A stretch of DNA of 21,600 nucleotides from Neisseria shayeganii 871 (GCF_000226875.1 NZ_JH164926.1:2217060-2238659); one strand, 5' to 3'. Counted from the stretch's first letter, positions 14,431-21,595 are shown. The notes: generated by a model from the sequence alone, not told the origin. Made by a program: numbers and translations.

Positions 14431-15557
14431 CGTTTTTCCAGAATCACGGAGCCGATGGAATAACCGGCGCCGAAGCTGGACAGCACGCCCAAGTCGCCGC
14501 TTTGCAGGCCGTCTTGGTATAAATGCAGGGCAATCACGGAACCGGCCGAACTGGTATTGGCATAGCGGTCGAGAATAATCGGCGCTTCTTCGGGCGTGGC
14601 ATCGCGGCCGAGCACGCGGCGGCTGATCAAATCGTTCATGCTGCGGTTGGCCTGGTGCAGCCAGAAGCGTTTCACCGCTTCGGGGGCGATATTTTGGGCC
14701 GACAGATGGGCAACAATGTGTTCGCCCACCGCCGGGCAAACTTCTTTAAATACCTTCCGGCCCTGCTGCACAAACAGCTTGTCGGCCGCCAGCGGGTCGT
14801 TATCCGCCTCACAGCGGTTGAGAAAGCCCGCATTATTGCGGATATTGTTGGAAAACTGGGTCCACAGCCGAGTGCTGACCACATTGAAGCCTTGCTTGGG
14901 CGCGGCCAAATCGGCGCGTTCGAGCAGCAAGGCGGTGGCGGCATCGCCGAAAATAAAGTGGCTGTCGCGGTCGCGGAAATTCAGGTGCGCGGTGCAGATT
15001 TCGGCGCTGACCACCAACACACGGCTGGCCGAACCGTTGGCAATCGCGTCCGCCGCCGTTTGCAGGCCAAACGTGGCGGACGAGCAGGCTACATTCATGT
15101 CGAAAGCAAAGCCGCCGGCACCCAAAGCATGCTGAATCTCCACCGCCACCGCCGGATAGGGGCGCTGCATATTCGAATTGGCCACCACAATCATGTCAAT
15201 GTCGGCCGCAGCCACACCGGCACGGTCCAAAGCATCGCGTGCCGCCGCCACACCGATTTCGGCCTGCAGCGACAAAGCGTCATTGCTGCGCGGAGCAAAT
15301 ACCGGATGCATGATGTCCGGATTCAAAATCCCCTCTGTGTCCATCACAAAACGGCTGCGGATACCGGACGCTTTTTCGATGAATTCGCTGCTGGACTCGG
15401 CCAACGCCGCACGGCTGCCGGCGGCAATTTCATCGGCATGTTCTTGATTGTACTGGGCCACATAGCGGTTGAAAGCGGCAACCAGCTCTTCGTTACTGAT
15501 GCTGAAAGGCGGGGTAAACAGGCCGGTTGCGCTGAGAACGGCGGCGGGGTGGGACAT
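14427..15557 (-). CDS. beta-ketoacyl-ACP synthase III-like protein
   Basis: The product is 376 aa from the ATG at 15557, which has GGAGC seven bases upstream. An upstream in-frame start at 15713 would add 52 unlikely residues and cross the promoter. It has the thiolase fold with the KAS III triad visible: Cys158 in MNVACSSATFG, His301 in FWLHQANRSM, Asn334 in RYANTSSAGS, plus a GAGYSIGSVIL C-terminus. It is about 60 aa longer than E. coli FabH (317), with an insert near residues 30-60, like the long FabH-like proteins of several Proteobacteria and the DarB enzymes. No darA partner is seen. It probably condenses an acyl-CoA with malonyl-ACP, but chain preference is unknown. It is coupled to coaD. 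Confidence 0.88.
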   Translation of the reverse strand: MSHPAAVLSATGLFTPPFSISNEELVAAFNRYVAQYNQEHADEIAAGSRAALAESSSEFIEKASGIRSRFVMDTEGILNPDIMHPVFAPRSNDALSLQAEIGVAAARDALDRAGVAAADIDMIVVANSNMQRPYPAVAVEIQHALGAGGFAFDMNVACSSATFGLQTAADAIANGSASRVLVVSAEICTAHLNFRDRDSHFIFGDAATALLLERADLAAPKQGFNVVSTRLWTQFSNNIRNNAGFLNRCEADNDPLAADKLFVQQGRKVFKEVCPAVGEHIVAHLSAQNIAPEAVKRFWLHQANRSMNDLISRRVLGRDATPEEAPIILDRYANTSSAGSVIALHLYQDGLQSGDLGVLSSFGAGYSIGSVILEKR

Positions 15558-15602
15558 AGCGGTGCTCCAAAATAAAAGCGCGGGAAACCCGCAAACGCGG
15601 CA

Positions 15603-15631
15603 AGCATAATGCTTTGGAAAACGGAAGTCAA
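15603..15631 (-). promoter_or_regulatory. sigma70 promoter of the fabH-like/coaD unit
   Basis: On the minus strand TTGACT (15631-15626), a 17-base spacer and TATGCT (15608-15603). Transcription would begin near 15596, about 40 nt before the ATG. Confidence 0.65.
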
Positions 15632-15918
15632 AGCATGGGCGCCATCGGAGAAAGCCTGTATCAAGCAGCACGGTACCGCATGGCTGTTGCGGGTGCCGAG
15701 GGATGCAAAACATTCCGCCTTCTCATCCAACCAGATGTTTTAAGAGGCTAGATGGACAGTTGCTTCAGCCGCAAAGACGAAACCTTGCTCAATGCCCATA
15801 ACCCGCTATGCATGCAGACTAAAGGGCCCCTCACAAACCTATCCGGTAATTTTGGATTGGAAAGATCCCCGGCAGTTTGATACCGCGCCCCAATCAATAC
15901 TGTCCAACAAATTTCCCT
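15632..15918. other. gene-free spacer between the fabH-like gene and rlmK
   Basis: No gene, DUS or repeat is recognised, and the sequence is less GC-rich than its neighbours. Short open frames here have no codon bias or ribosome-binding site. No clear terminator for the rlmK-like gene ending at 15919 was found. Confidence 0.5.
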
Positions 15919-16863
15919 TCAACGGTGCCGTATTTGCCAGCACTGGTGAATCTTCTTATTGCGGAAGTCATCAGGCACGGAAGATTTCGATACATCCCAA
16001 ACCTGATAACGCTCCATAATGGCTGCTTCCAAAACAAAGCTGCGCAGATTATTGGAAAAATAGAGGCAGCCTGCTGGTGCCAACAATTGCATTGCCCCGT
16101 CGATCAAAACCGCTTGGTCGCGCTGGACATCCAAAACATCGAGCATTTTTTTGCTGTTGGAGAAGCTGGGCGGATCCATCACAATCAAATCGAAGCATTT
16201 TTGCTCGGCAGCGGCTTGCTCCAAATAACGAAATACATCGGCGCGGATAATCTGATGACAACGCTCATCAATGCCGTTTAAGGCAAAGTTGCGCTTGGCC
16301 CATTCCAAATAGGTATTCGACAAATCGACCGTTTCACTGCTTACCGCGCCACCGGTAGCGGCATAAACGCTGAAACTGCCGGTATAGGCAAACAGGTTGA
16401 GGAAGCGTTTGCCGGCGGCTTCTTCGCCGACTCGGCGGCGGGTGTTGCGGTGGTCGAGAAAGAGGCCGGTATCCAGATATTTATCGAGATTCACCCAAAA
16501 CGCCCGCCCGTTTTCGTGAATCACAAAATCCTCTCCCTCGGCACCCGTTTTTTCATACTGCTGCAAACCTTTCTGGCGGGCCCGTCTTTTCAGATGGATA
16601 TGCTGCGGCGGGAAGCCGGTGACAAACGATACCGCCTCCACCACCTCGGCCAGCCAGGCTTCATACTCATCAGGCGGCAGCAGCCAGCCGGTGTCGTATT
16701 CCTGCAGGTGCACCTGATCGCCGTAAATGTCGACCGCAAACGGATATTGCGGAATATCGCGGTCATACAGCCGCCACGCTTCGATTTGCTGGCGGCGCGC
16801 CCATTTGAGCAAGTGTTTGGCATTTTTGCCCAAGCGGTTGGCGAAAGCGGAGATATCGTTCAT
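15919..16863 (-). CDS. RlmK-type 23S rRNA (guanine-N7) methyltransferase, stand-alone
   Basis: The product is 314 aa. It aligns along its length with the C-terminal half (RlmK) of E. coli RlmL/RlmKL. Matching segments are FANRLGKNAKHLLKWARRQ, LYDRDIPQYPFAVDIYGD, WVNLDKYLDTGLFLDHR, the SAM-binding LNLFAYTGSFSVYAA (155-169), the catalytic-site DPPSFSNSKKM (230-240) and IHQCW near the end. In E. coli this domain makes m7G2069 and is fused to an m2G2445 domain; here it is encoded alone. The ATG at 16863 lies three bases after a DUS whose AGG is the only Shine-Dalgarno candidate. A TACAAT-like -10 is present at 16897-16892 without a good -35. Confidence 0.88.
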   Translation of the reverse strand: MNDISAFANRLGKNAKHLLKWARRQQIEAWRLYDRDIPQYPFAVDIYGDQVHLQEYDTGWLLPPDEYEAWLAEVVEAVSFVTGFPPQHIHLKRRARQKGLQQYEKTGAEGEDFVIHENGRAFWVNLDKYLDTGLFLDHRNTRRRVGEEAAGKRFLNLFAYTGSFSVYAATGGAVSSETVDLSNTYLEWAKRNFALNGIDERCHQIIRADVFRYLEQAAAEQKCFDLIVMDPPSFSNSKKMLDVLDVQRDQAVLIDGAMQLLAPAGCLYFSNNLRSFVLEAAIMERYQVWDVSKSSVPDDFRNKKIHQCWQIRHR

Positions 16864-16866
16864 AAC

Positions 16867-16970
16867 AGGCTACCTGAAAAAGAAGGCCGCCATTGTAGCG
16901 GACAATCCGGCCGCTCACCGAACCGCCTTACCCCAACCATAGCCACCATCTTGGCATTTTCAGGTAGCCT
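16867..16970. repeat. widely spaced inverted DUS pair upstream of rlmK
   Basis: AGGCTACCTGAA (16867-16878) and TTCAGGTAGCCT (16959-16970) flank 80 bases that hold the likely rlmK promoter. The first overlaps the ribosome-binding region of the minus-strand gene. No T run is present, so these look like uptake sites rather than a terminator. Confidence 0.7.
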
Positions 16971-17003
16971 TCGATTCCATCACAATAAATTTCAAACACT
17001 TGC

Positions 17004-17032
17004 TTGACGGCTTGGCAACGCATCTATATGAT
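17004..17032 (+). promoter_or_regulatory. strong sigma70 promoter of the DEAD-box helicase
   Basis: TTGACG (17004-17009), exactly 17 bases, then TATGAT (17027-17032). Each hexamer is one base from consensus. Transcription would start near 17039, about 245 nt before the ATG. Confidence 0.75.
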
Positions 17033-17038
17033 GCGCGC

Positions 17039-17283
17039 TCTTTTTCACTTTGAAGCCATCGTCTTCAGCCAGCCGGCTGTTTCTCATCAGCCGTTTTGCC
17101 TTGAGCAGATTCCATCCTGCCCGCCAATACGGGCAGTCTCGATTGAAGGTTGTCGCCGATGTCACCCCAAGCCGGACGGCTTGCGACAAGTCTTTACCGT
17201 AACTTCCGTTACCGCCTCCCCAGCTTCACGGCTGCCCCTGTTTTCACGCGGGCAGAAAGCCTTGTTGTTCCCATTGGAAACAC
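17039..17283 (+). promoter_or_regulatory. long structured 5' leader of the helicase mRNA
   Basis: Three or four hairpins are visible. CGGCTG/CAGCCG (17074-17079 with 17088-17093) is followed by TTTTGCC, like an attenuator. CTGCCCG/CGGGCAG is at 17117-17123 with 17130-17136. AAGCC/GGCTT is near 17169-17182. CTGCCC/GGGCAG is at 17232-17237 with 17250-17255. The two CTGCCC/GGGCAG pairs can exchange partners, giving alternative folds. No ORF with coding character is present. Long leaders that are self-regulated or cold-responsive are known for DEAD-box genes; the role here is inferred. Confidence 0.5.
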
Positions 17284-18618
17284 ATGACCATTAAATTCAG
17301 CGACTTACTGCACGACAAAAACCTACTCTCCGCCCTGCGCAGCGCCGGCTACGAAGAGCCCACCCCGATTCAGGTACAGGCCCTGCCCGCCGCACTGGAA
17401 GGCAAAGACATCATGGCCTCGGCCCAAACCGGCTCCGGCAAAACCGCCGCCTTCCTGCTGCCCTCGCTGCAACGCATCACCAAACGCAGCGAAAAACCCG
17501 GCAAAGGCCCCCGCATCCTGGTGCTCACCCCCACCCGCGAGCTGGCCGCGCAAGTGGAGAAAAACGCGCAAACCTACGCCCAAAACATGAAATGGCTGCG
17601 CACCGTCACCCTGGTGGGCGGTTCCTCTTTCGGCTTCCAAATCAAAGCCCTCAGCCGCCCGGTTGACGTCATCGTGGCCACCCCCGGCCGCCTGATGGAC
17701 CACATGCGCAGCGGCCGCATCGATTTCGACCGCCTGGAAGTATTGGTATTAGACGAAGCCGACCGCATGCTCGACATGGGCTTTATCGACGACATCGAAA
17801 CCATTGTCGCCGCCACCCCGGCCGAACGCCAAACCCTGCTGTTTTCCGCCACCTGGGATGGCGCCGTGGGCAAACTGGCGCGCAAGCTGACCCGCAACCC
17901 CGAAGTGATTGAGGTGGCGCGCGTGGACGACCAAGGCAAAATCGACGAACAACTGCTCTACTGCGACGACAAAAACCACAAAAACCGCCTGCTCGACCAC
18001 ATCCTGCGCGATGCCAACATCGACCAATGCGTGATTTTCACCGCCACCAAAGCCATGAGCGAGCAACTGGCCGACGAGCTGTACGACAAAGGCTTTGCCG
18101 CCAACTGCCTGCACGGCGACATGCCGCAGGGCTGGCGCAACCGCACCCTGATGGACTTGCGCAAAGGCCGCATCAAAATCTTGGTGGCCACCGACGTGGC
18201 CGCCCGCGGCATCGACGTGCCCACCATCACCCACGTCATCAACTACGACCTGCCCAAACAGGCCGAAGATTATGTACACCGCATCGGCCGCACCGGCCGC
18301 GCGGGCCGCCACGGCTTGGCGCTCAGCTTTGCCGAAGTCAACGAATATGTGATGGTGCACAAAATCCAGAAATACATTAACCGCACCCTGCCCGAAGTGG
18401 TGATCGAAGGCATGGAACCCACCCGCAAACGCAACAAAAATGCCGCCGGCAAGCCCAACAACAAAGGCAGAGGCGGCTGGGGCGGCAAAAGCGGCCACGG
18501 CGACAAGAAATGGGGCGCCAAAAAAAGCGGCGGTTTCAAAAAAGACGGCTTTAAATCCGGCAATGGCAAGCCCGGCGGCATGAAAGAGCGCCGCAAACCG
18601 ACCGCCCACAGCCGCTAA
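17284..18618 (+). CDS. DEAD-box ATP-dependent RNA helicase, RhlE-like
   Basis: The product is 444 aa. All motifs are intact: Q motif PTPIQ (26-30), motif I AQTGSGKT (47-54), PTRELA (83-88), TPGR (133-136), DEAD (157-160), SAT (188-190), IFTATK (251-256), ATDVAARGID (302-311) and HRIGRTGRAGR (332-342). A basic Gly/Lys/Asn tail (about 380-444) should bind RNA non-specifically, as in RhlE/SrmB-type helicases. Likely roles are ribosome assembly or mRNA decay, especially in the cold. GGAA lies six bases before the ATG. The gene stands alone with a strong promoter and a leader of about 245 nt. The exact subfamily (RhlE or another) is inferred from length and tail. Confidence 0.93.
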   Translation: MTIKFSDLLHDKNLLSALRSAGYEEPTPIQVQALPAALEGKDIMASAQTGSGKTAAFLLPSLQRITKRSEKPGKGPRILVLTPTRELAAQVEKNAQTYAQNMKWLRTVTLVGGSSFGFQIKALSRPVDVIVATPGRLMDHMRSGRIDFDRLEVLVLDEADRMLDMGFIDDIETIVAATPAERQTLLFSATWDGAVGKLARKLTRNPEVIEVARVDDQGKIDEQLLYCDDKNHKNRLLDHILRDANIDQCVIFTATKAMSEQLADELYDKGFAANCLHGDMPQGWRNRTLMDLRKGRIKILVATDVAARGIDVPTITHVINYDLPKQAEDYVHRIGRTGRAGRHGLALSFAEVNEYVMVHKIQKYINRTLPEVVIEGMEPTRKRNKNAAGKPNNKGRGGWGGKSGHGDKKWGAKKSGGFKKDGFKSGNGKPGGMKERRKPTAHSR

Positions 18619-18748
18619 GTCGCTGTTAAACGAGAACAGTCGGAGCCCCTTTACTCCCCATCTCTGGCTTGTGCGAAGTTCTCAGGCTGAGTTGTTTCAA
18701 GCTGGCATGGCCGTGTTGATGTTTTGGAGCAGGGAGAACAAAGGTTTC

Positions 18749-18808
18749 AGGCTACCTGAAAACAGACAACGCCAGTAGCGGCTGAGCCGAAAAGTTTTCA
18801 GGTAGCCA
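18749..18808. repeat. inverted DUS pair downstream of the helicase
   Basis: AGGCTACCTGAA (18749-18760) and TTCAGGTAGCCA (18797-18808; one mismatch at the last base) lie in a 14-bp stem, GGCTACCTGAAAAC with GTTTTCAGGTAGCC. The loop itself holds CGGCT/AGCCG. There is no T run, so it is at best a weak helicase terminator. The rest of 18619-18840 shows no gene. Confidence 0.65.
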
Positions 18809-18837
18809 GAGCTCTTTGCCAAACCGAAAAAAAGCAT

Positions 18838-18878
18838 ACAAAAACCGCCGTATCCGCATAAGCCGGATACGGCGGTTT
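18838..18878 (-). terminator. terminator of the cytochrome c4 gene
   Basis: This is a 15-bp perfect stem (18842-18856 with 18864-18878) with a 7-base loop. On the minus strand it ends in TTTTTGT, 13 bases past the stop at 18891. The long stem could also stop the convergent helicase transcript. Confidence 0.85.
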
Positions 18879-18890
18879 GGGCATCAGGGT

Positions 18891-19529
18891 TTAGTGCAAA
18901 CCTTGGATAAAATTGCCGACGGCCTGCATTTCTTCCGGTGTCATGCGTTTGGCGATGTCCACCATGATGGCGTTGGTGCGGCGGCCGCTTTGATAGGCGT
19001 TGAGTTGGTCCACCACATAAGAGGTGTGCTGGCCGGCCAGGCGCGGGTAGGCCACGGTGCCGTCTTGCGCTTTCGCATTGCCCGGAATACCGGCGCCGCT
19101 GGGGCCGTGGCAAGACATACAGGCCGGCAGGCCTTTCTGAGCCAAACCGCCGCGGTAGATGCGGGCGCCCAGCTCGGGATTTTCTTTCGGGTTGGCCTCG
19201 CCGGATTTCGGCAGCTGGGTGGCAAAGTAGGCGGCCACGTTGGCGATGTCCTGCTCACTCAGGTTTTCCACCAGCGGGCGCATGGTCACAGCGGCGCCGG
19301 TATTGCGGCTGCCGTCTTTGATGGCCAAAGTTTGCTGTACGGTATAGGCGGGGTGTTGCGCCGCCAAGCGCGGATACATGGCGATCGAGGTGTTGCCGTC
19401 CGCACCATGGCAGGCGGCGCACACGGTTTCGGCAATTTCTTTGCCTTTGGCGATGTCGGCTGCCTGCGGGGCGGCCAGAGCGAAGCCGGAAGCGGCCAGC
19501 GCCAAGCCCAACAAGGTAGTACGTTTCAT
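18891..19529 (-). CDS. diheme cytochrome c4
   Basis: The product is 212 aa with a Sec signal peptide (about 1-19, MKRTTLLGLALAASGFALA). Two class I cytochrome domains follow, each with a CxxCH heme site: CAACH (37-41) and CMSCH (137-141). Probable axial Met ligands are Met83 (TMRPLVENLSEQDIA) and Met189 (IMVDIAKRMTPEE). Both domains carry the YPRLAxQH segment typical of c4. The protein passes electrons in the periplasm toward terminal oxidases such as cbb3. AGGAGC lies six bases before the ATG. It is divergent from engB, an arrangement I recall from other Neisseriaceae and many Proteobacteria. Confidence 0.95.
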   Translation of the reverse strand: MKRTTLLGLALAASGFALAAPQAADIAKGKEIAETVCAACHGADGNTSIAMYPRLAAQHPAYTVQQTLAIKDGSRNTGAAVTMRPLVENLSEQDIANVAAYFATQLPKSGEANPKENPELGARIYRGGLAQKGLPACMSCHGPSGAGIPGNAKAQDGTVAYPRLAGQHTSYVVDQLNAYQSGRRTNAIMVDIAKRMTPEEMQAVGNFIQGLH

Positions 19530-19662
19530 TAAAATGCTCCTAAAATCAGGGCGTTGATTCTTGACTCCGCCCCCAATACTCTATGAATCGGGCCTGCCCG
19601 ATTTAAACCGATATTTTCATAAACGTGGTATTCTATACCAAATTTCACAAATTGTTCCAGCC

Positions 19663-20319
19663 ATGACGCTTTTTCAAAACGCAAAATTCTATACCACCGT
19701 CAATCATTTAAAAGACCTGCCCGACACGCCGGCGGAAATCGCTTTCGTCGGCCGCAGCAATGCGGGCAAATCCAGCGCCATCAACACGCTGACCAACCAC
19801 ACGCGTCTGGCTTTTGTTTCCAAAACCCCGGGGCGCACCCAGCACATCAACTTTTTCGAGCTGCCCAACGGCGGCTTTATGGTGGACCTGCCCGGTTACG
19901 GCTACGCCCAAGTGCCGGAAGCCATACGCACCCACTGGGTAAAGCTGCTGGGCGACTATTTGCAAACCCGCCGCCAGCTGATCGGCCTGATTCTGATTAT
20001 GGATGCGCGCCATCCTTTGAAAGAGCTGGATGTGCGCATGCTGGACTTTTTCGCCCTCACCGGCCGGCCGGTGCACATCTTGCTGTCGAAAGCGGACAAA
20101 TTATCCAAGAATGAGCAAATGAAAACTTTGTCTGCCGTCAAGAAAGCGTTAAAACCCTTTACCGAACGGCAAGAAGTAGGCGTGCAGCTGTTTTCCAGCC
20201 TGAAAAAACAAGGCATTGAAGAAGTGGATGCCGTGGTGCGCCAGTGGTTTGAAAGCCACACTGCTGCCAACACCGCCGCAGACGATGCCGCCACCTCAGA
20301 GCCGCCGCAGGCTACCTGA
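19663..20319 (+). CDS. engB: ribosome-biogenesis GTPase EngB/YsxC/YihA
   Basis: The product is 218 aa from the ATG at 19663. In-frame codons upstream to 19561 lie in the divergent promoter region and were rejected. GTPase motifs are clear: GRSNAGKSS (G1, 30-38), TPGRTQHINF (G2 region), DLPGYGYAQ (G3, 75-83), LSKADKL (G4) and SSLKKQG (G5). EngB acts in 50S subunit maturation and is usually essential. The last residues (Gln-Ala-Thr) and the TGA stop are encoded by a DUS (20309-20320), giving an Ala/Thr-rich tail. Candidate promoter TTGACT (19561-19566)/TATGAA (19582-19587) has a short 15-base spacer. The araC-family gene follows 38 bases later. Confidence 0.95.
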   Translation: MTLFQNAKFYTTVNHLKDLPDTPAEIAFVGRSNAGKSSAINTLTNHTRLAFVSKTPGRTQHINFFELPNGGFMVDLPGYGYAQVPEAIRTHWVKLLGDYLQTRRQLIGLILIMDARHPLKELDVRMLDFFALTGRPVHILLSKADKLSKNEQMKTLSAVKKALKPFTERQEVGVQLFSSLKKQGIEEVDAVVRQWFESHTAANTAADDAATSEPPQAT

Positions 20320-20320
20320 A
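20309..20320 (+). repeat. DUS forming the 3' end of engB
   Basis: A perfect AGGCTACCTGAA is read in frame as (C)AG GCT ACC TGA, so the uptake sequence encodes the last residues and the stop codon of engB. Confidence 0.85.
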
Positions 20321-20357
20321 AGCGCGGCACCGCCCAAGCAATCAATAAGGAGCGCCC

Positions 20358-21371
20358 ATGCCCGATTGGCACTGCCTGGCCGACAGCCAAGCCCACCTGC
20401 CCGCCGGTTACGGTTCGGGCCAGCCCACCAGCGCCAGTGCGCTGGAAGGCTTGGCCGAGCTGTTGGGCGAGGGGCCGCAGGCAGCGCAACTGCGCTCGGC
20501 GGTGGCCGCTTATCAGGCGCAAAACCCGCTTTACCGCGAACTCAATTACATCAGCCGCGATTTGGAGGAATACTGCTTTTTGCAGTGCGTGGCCGCTGGC
20601 GACGCCGCCGAATGGGGCTGCCGCCTGGGCCGCCATCTGCATTTTTCCTATTACGGCCTGTTGGGTTATTTGATGCTGCTCAGCGCCGACTTGGGCACCG
20701 CGCTGGCCACCGCCCTTCAGTTTCCGCTGCAACTGGGCAGCTATTTCGGCATCCGCCTGCTGCATTGCCCCGACAGCGGCCAAGCGCAGCTGCGCTTCGA
20801 GCATTACCGCGGCCGCCCCGAGCTGTTCCGCTTCCATCTGCGCCTGTGCGCCGAAGCCTACCGCCAAATCATCGCCACCCTAGGCGTGGTGGACGGCGGT
20901 GCCTTTGCCACCCAATACCGCGACCAGGGCGGCGAGGCCGACGCCCTCTGCTTTAGTGCTGAATTATTGGCGCTGCCGTTGCCCTATGCCCAAAGCAGCG
21001 TGTTTGCACAAACCCTGCGCCAATGCTGCGCCCTCGAACAGCAAATCGGCGCCCTCTTGATGCAGCCCTTGGTGCTGAAGGTGCGCACCCTGATGGCCGG
21101 CGATTTGAAGCGCTACAGCGCCATGCCGGCGGTGGCGGCCGAATTGCACATGACCGAGCGCACCCTGCACCGCCACCTGCGCAAATGCGGCACCGCCTTC
21201 CAAACCCTGCTCGACGACATTCGCCTGCACGAAGCGGTGGCACTGCTGCACGACCGCCAGCACAATCTGGCGCAGATTGCCGACGCCCTCGGCTTTGCCG
21301 ACCCCGCCGCCTTCAAGCACGCCTTCAAACGCTGGACCGGCAGCAGCCCCGCCACCTGGTACGGCCGTTAG
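20358..21371 (+). CDS. AraC-family transcriptional regulator
   Basis: The product is 337 aa. The N-terminal about 210 residues resemble the arabinose-binding-like domain of OruR/ArgR-type AraC proteins (the SYYGLLGYLMLLSADLGTAL segment and RFEHY strand). The C-terminal about 95 residues are the double helix-turn-helix: PAVAAELHMTERTLHRHLRK (257-276) and LAQIADALGFADPAAFKHAF (304-323), then RWTGSSPATWYGR. The effector and targets are unknown; no metabolic operon adjoins it. TAAGGAG lies six bases before the ATG. It may share a transcript with engB 38 bases upstream. The gene after it, if any, is beyond MITE copy 4. Confidence 0.92.
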   Translation: MPDWHCLADSQAHLPAGYGSGQPTSASALEGLAELLGEGPQAAQLRSAVAAYQAQNPLYRELNYISRDLEEYCFLQCVAAGDAAEWGCRLGRHLHFSYYGLLGYLMLLSADLGTALATALQFPLQLGSYFGIRLLHCPDSGQAQLRFEHYRGRPELFRFHLRLCAEAYRQIIATLGVVDGGAFATQYRDQGGEADALCFSAELLALPLPYAQSSVFAQTLRQCCALEQQIGALLMQPLVLKVRTLMAGDLKRYSAMPAVAAELHMTERTLHRHLRKCGTAFQTLLDDIRLHEAVALLHDRQHNLAQIADALGFADPAAFKHAFKRWTGSSPATWYGR

Positions 21372-21398
21372 CGTCTGTGACAGCCGGCGTGAAGGGTT

Positions 21399-21410
21399 TT
21401 CAGGTAGCCT
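21399..21410 (-). repeat. DUS joined to MITE copy 4
   Basis: A perfect TTCAGGTAGCCT has final CT bases that are the first two of the MITE end CTGAGACC. It lies 28 bases past the araC-family stop. Confidence 0.85.
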
Positions 21411-21595
21411 GAGACCTTTCAAAACCCCCATCTGCGGCGCATTTCTGCGTTGTGTGTTTATGCCCTATGGGTACTGCTCGCTCACTTGCCTATCTGTATG
21501 ATATGTCTGTCCCACAGGGATTCCTGACGTTCACGTTCGCTGCGCTGCTACGCCTTGAACTGCATCCACATCTGGAGGTTTTGCAAAGGTCTCAG
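21409..21595 (-). mobile_element. MITE-like repeat, copy 4 (long form, inverted)
   Basis: It is 187 bp, in the same orientation as copy 3 and with the same 17-base insertion (TTTATGCCCTATGGGTA). The left end lacks one G (CTTTCAAAAC). The right end is a full TTTTGCAAAGGTCTCAG. It lies directly downstream of the araC-family gene. Confidence 0.87.

Noticed and set aside
15558..15713. Longer N-terminus for the FabH-like protein
   Set aside because: It would run through the predicted promoter (15603-15631). The ATG at 15557 has GGAGC and begins the conserved fold.
15792..16019. Small protein of 75 residues between the FabH-like gene and rlmK
   Set aside because: There is no ribosome-binding site, the composition is poor, and it overlaps the 3' end of rlmK on the opposite strand.
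19561..19662. Upstream TTG start for engB
   Set aside because: The added residues are not conserved in the family and overlap the divergent promoter region. MTLFQNAKFYTTVNHL is the normal EngB N-terminus.
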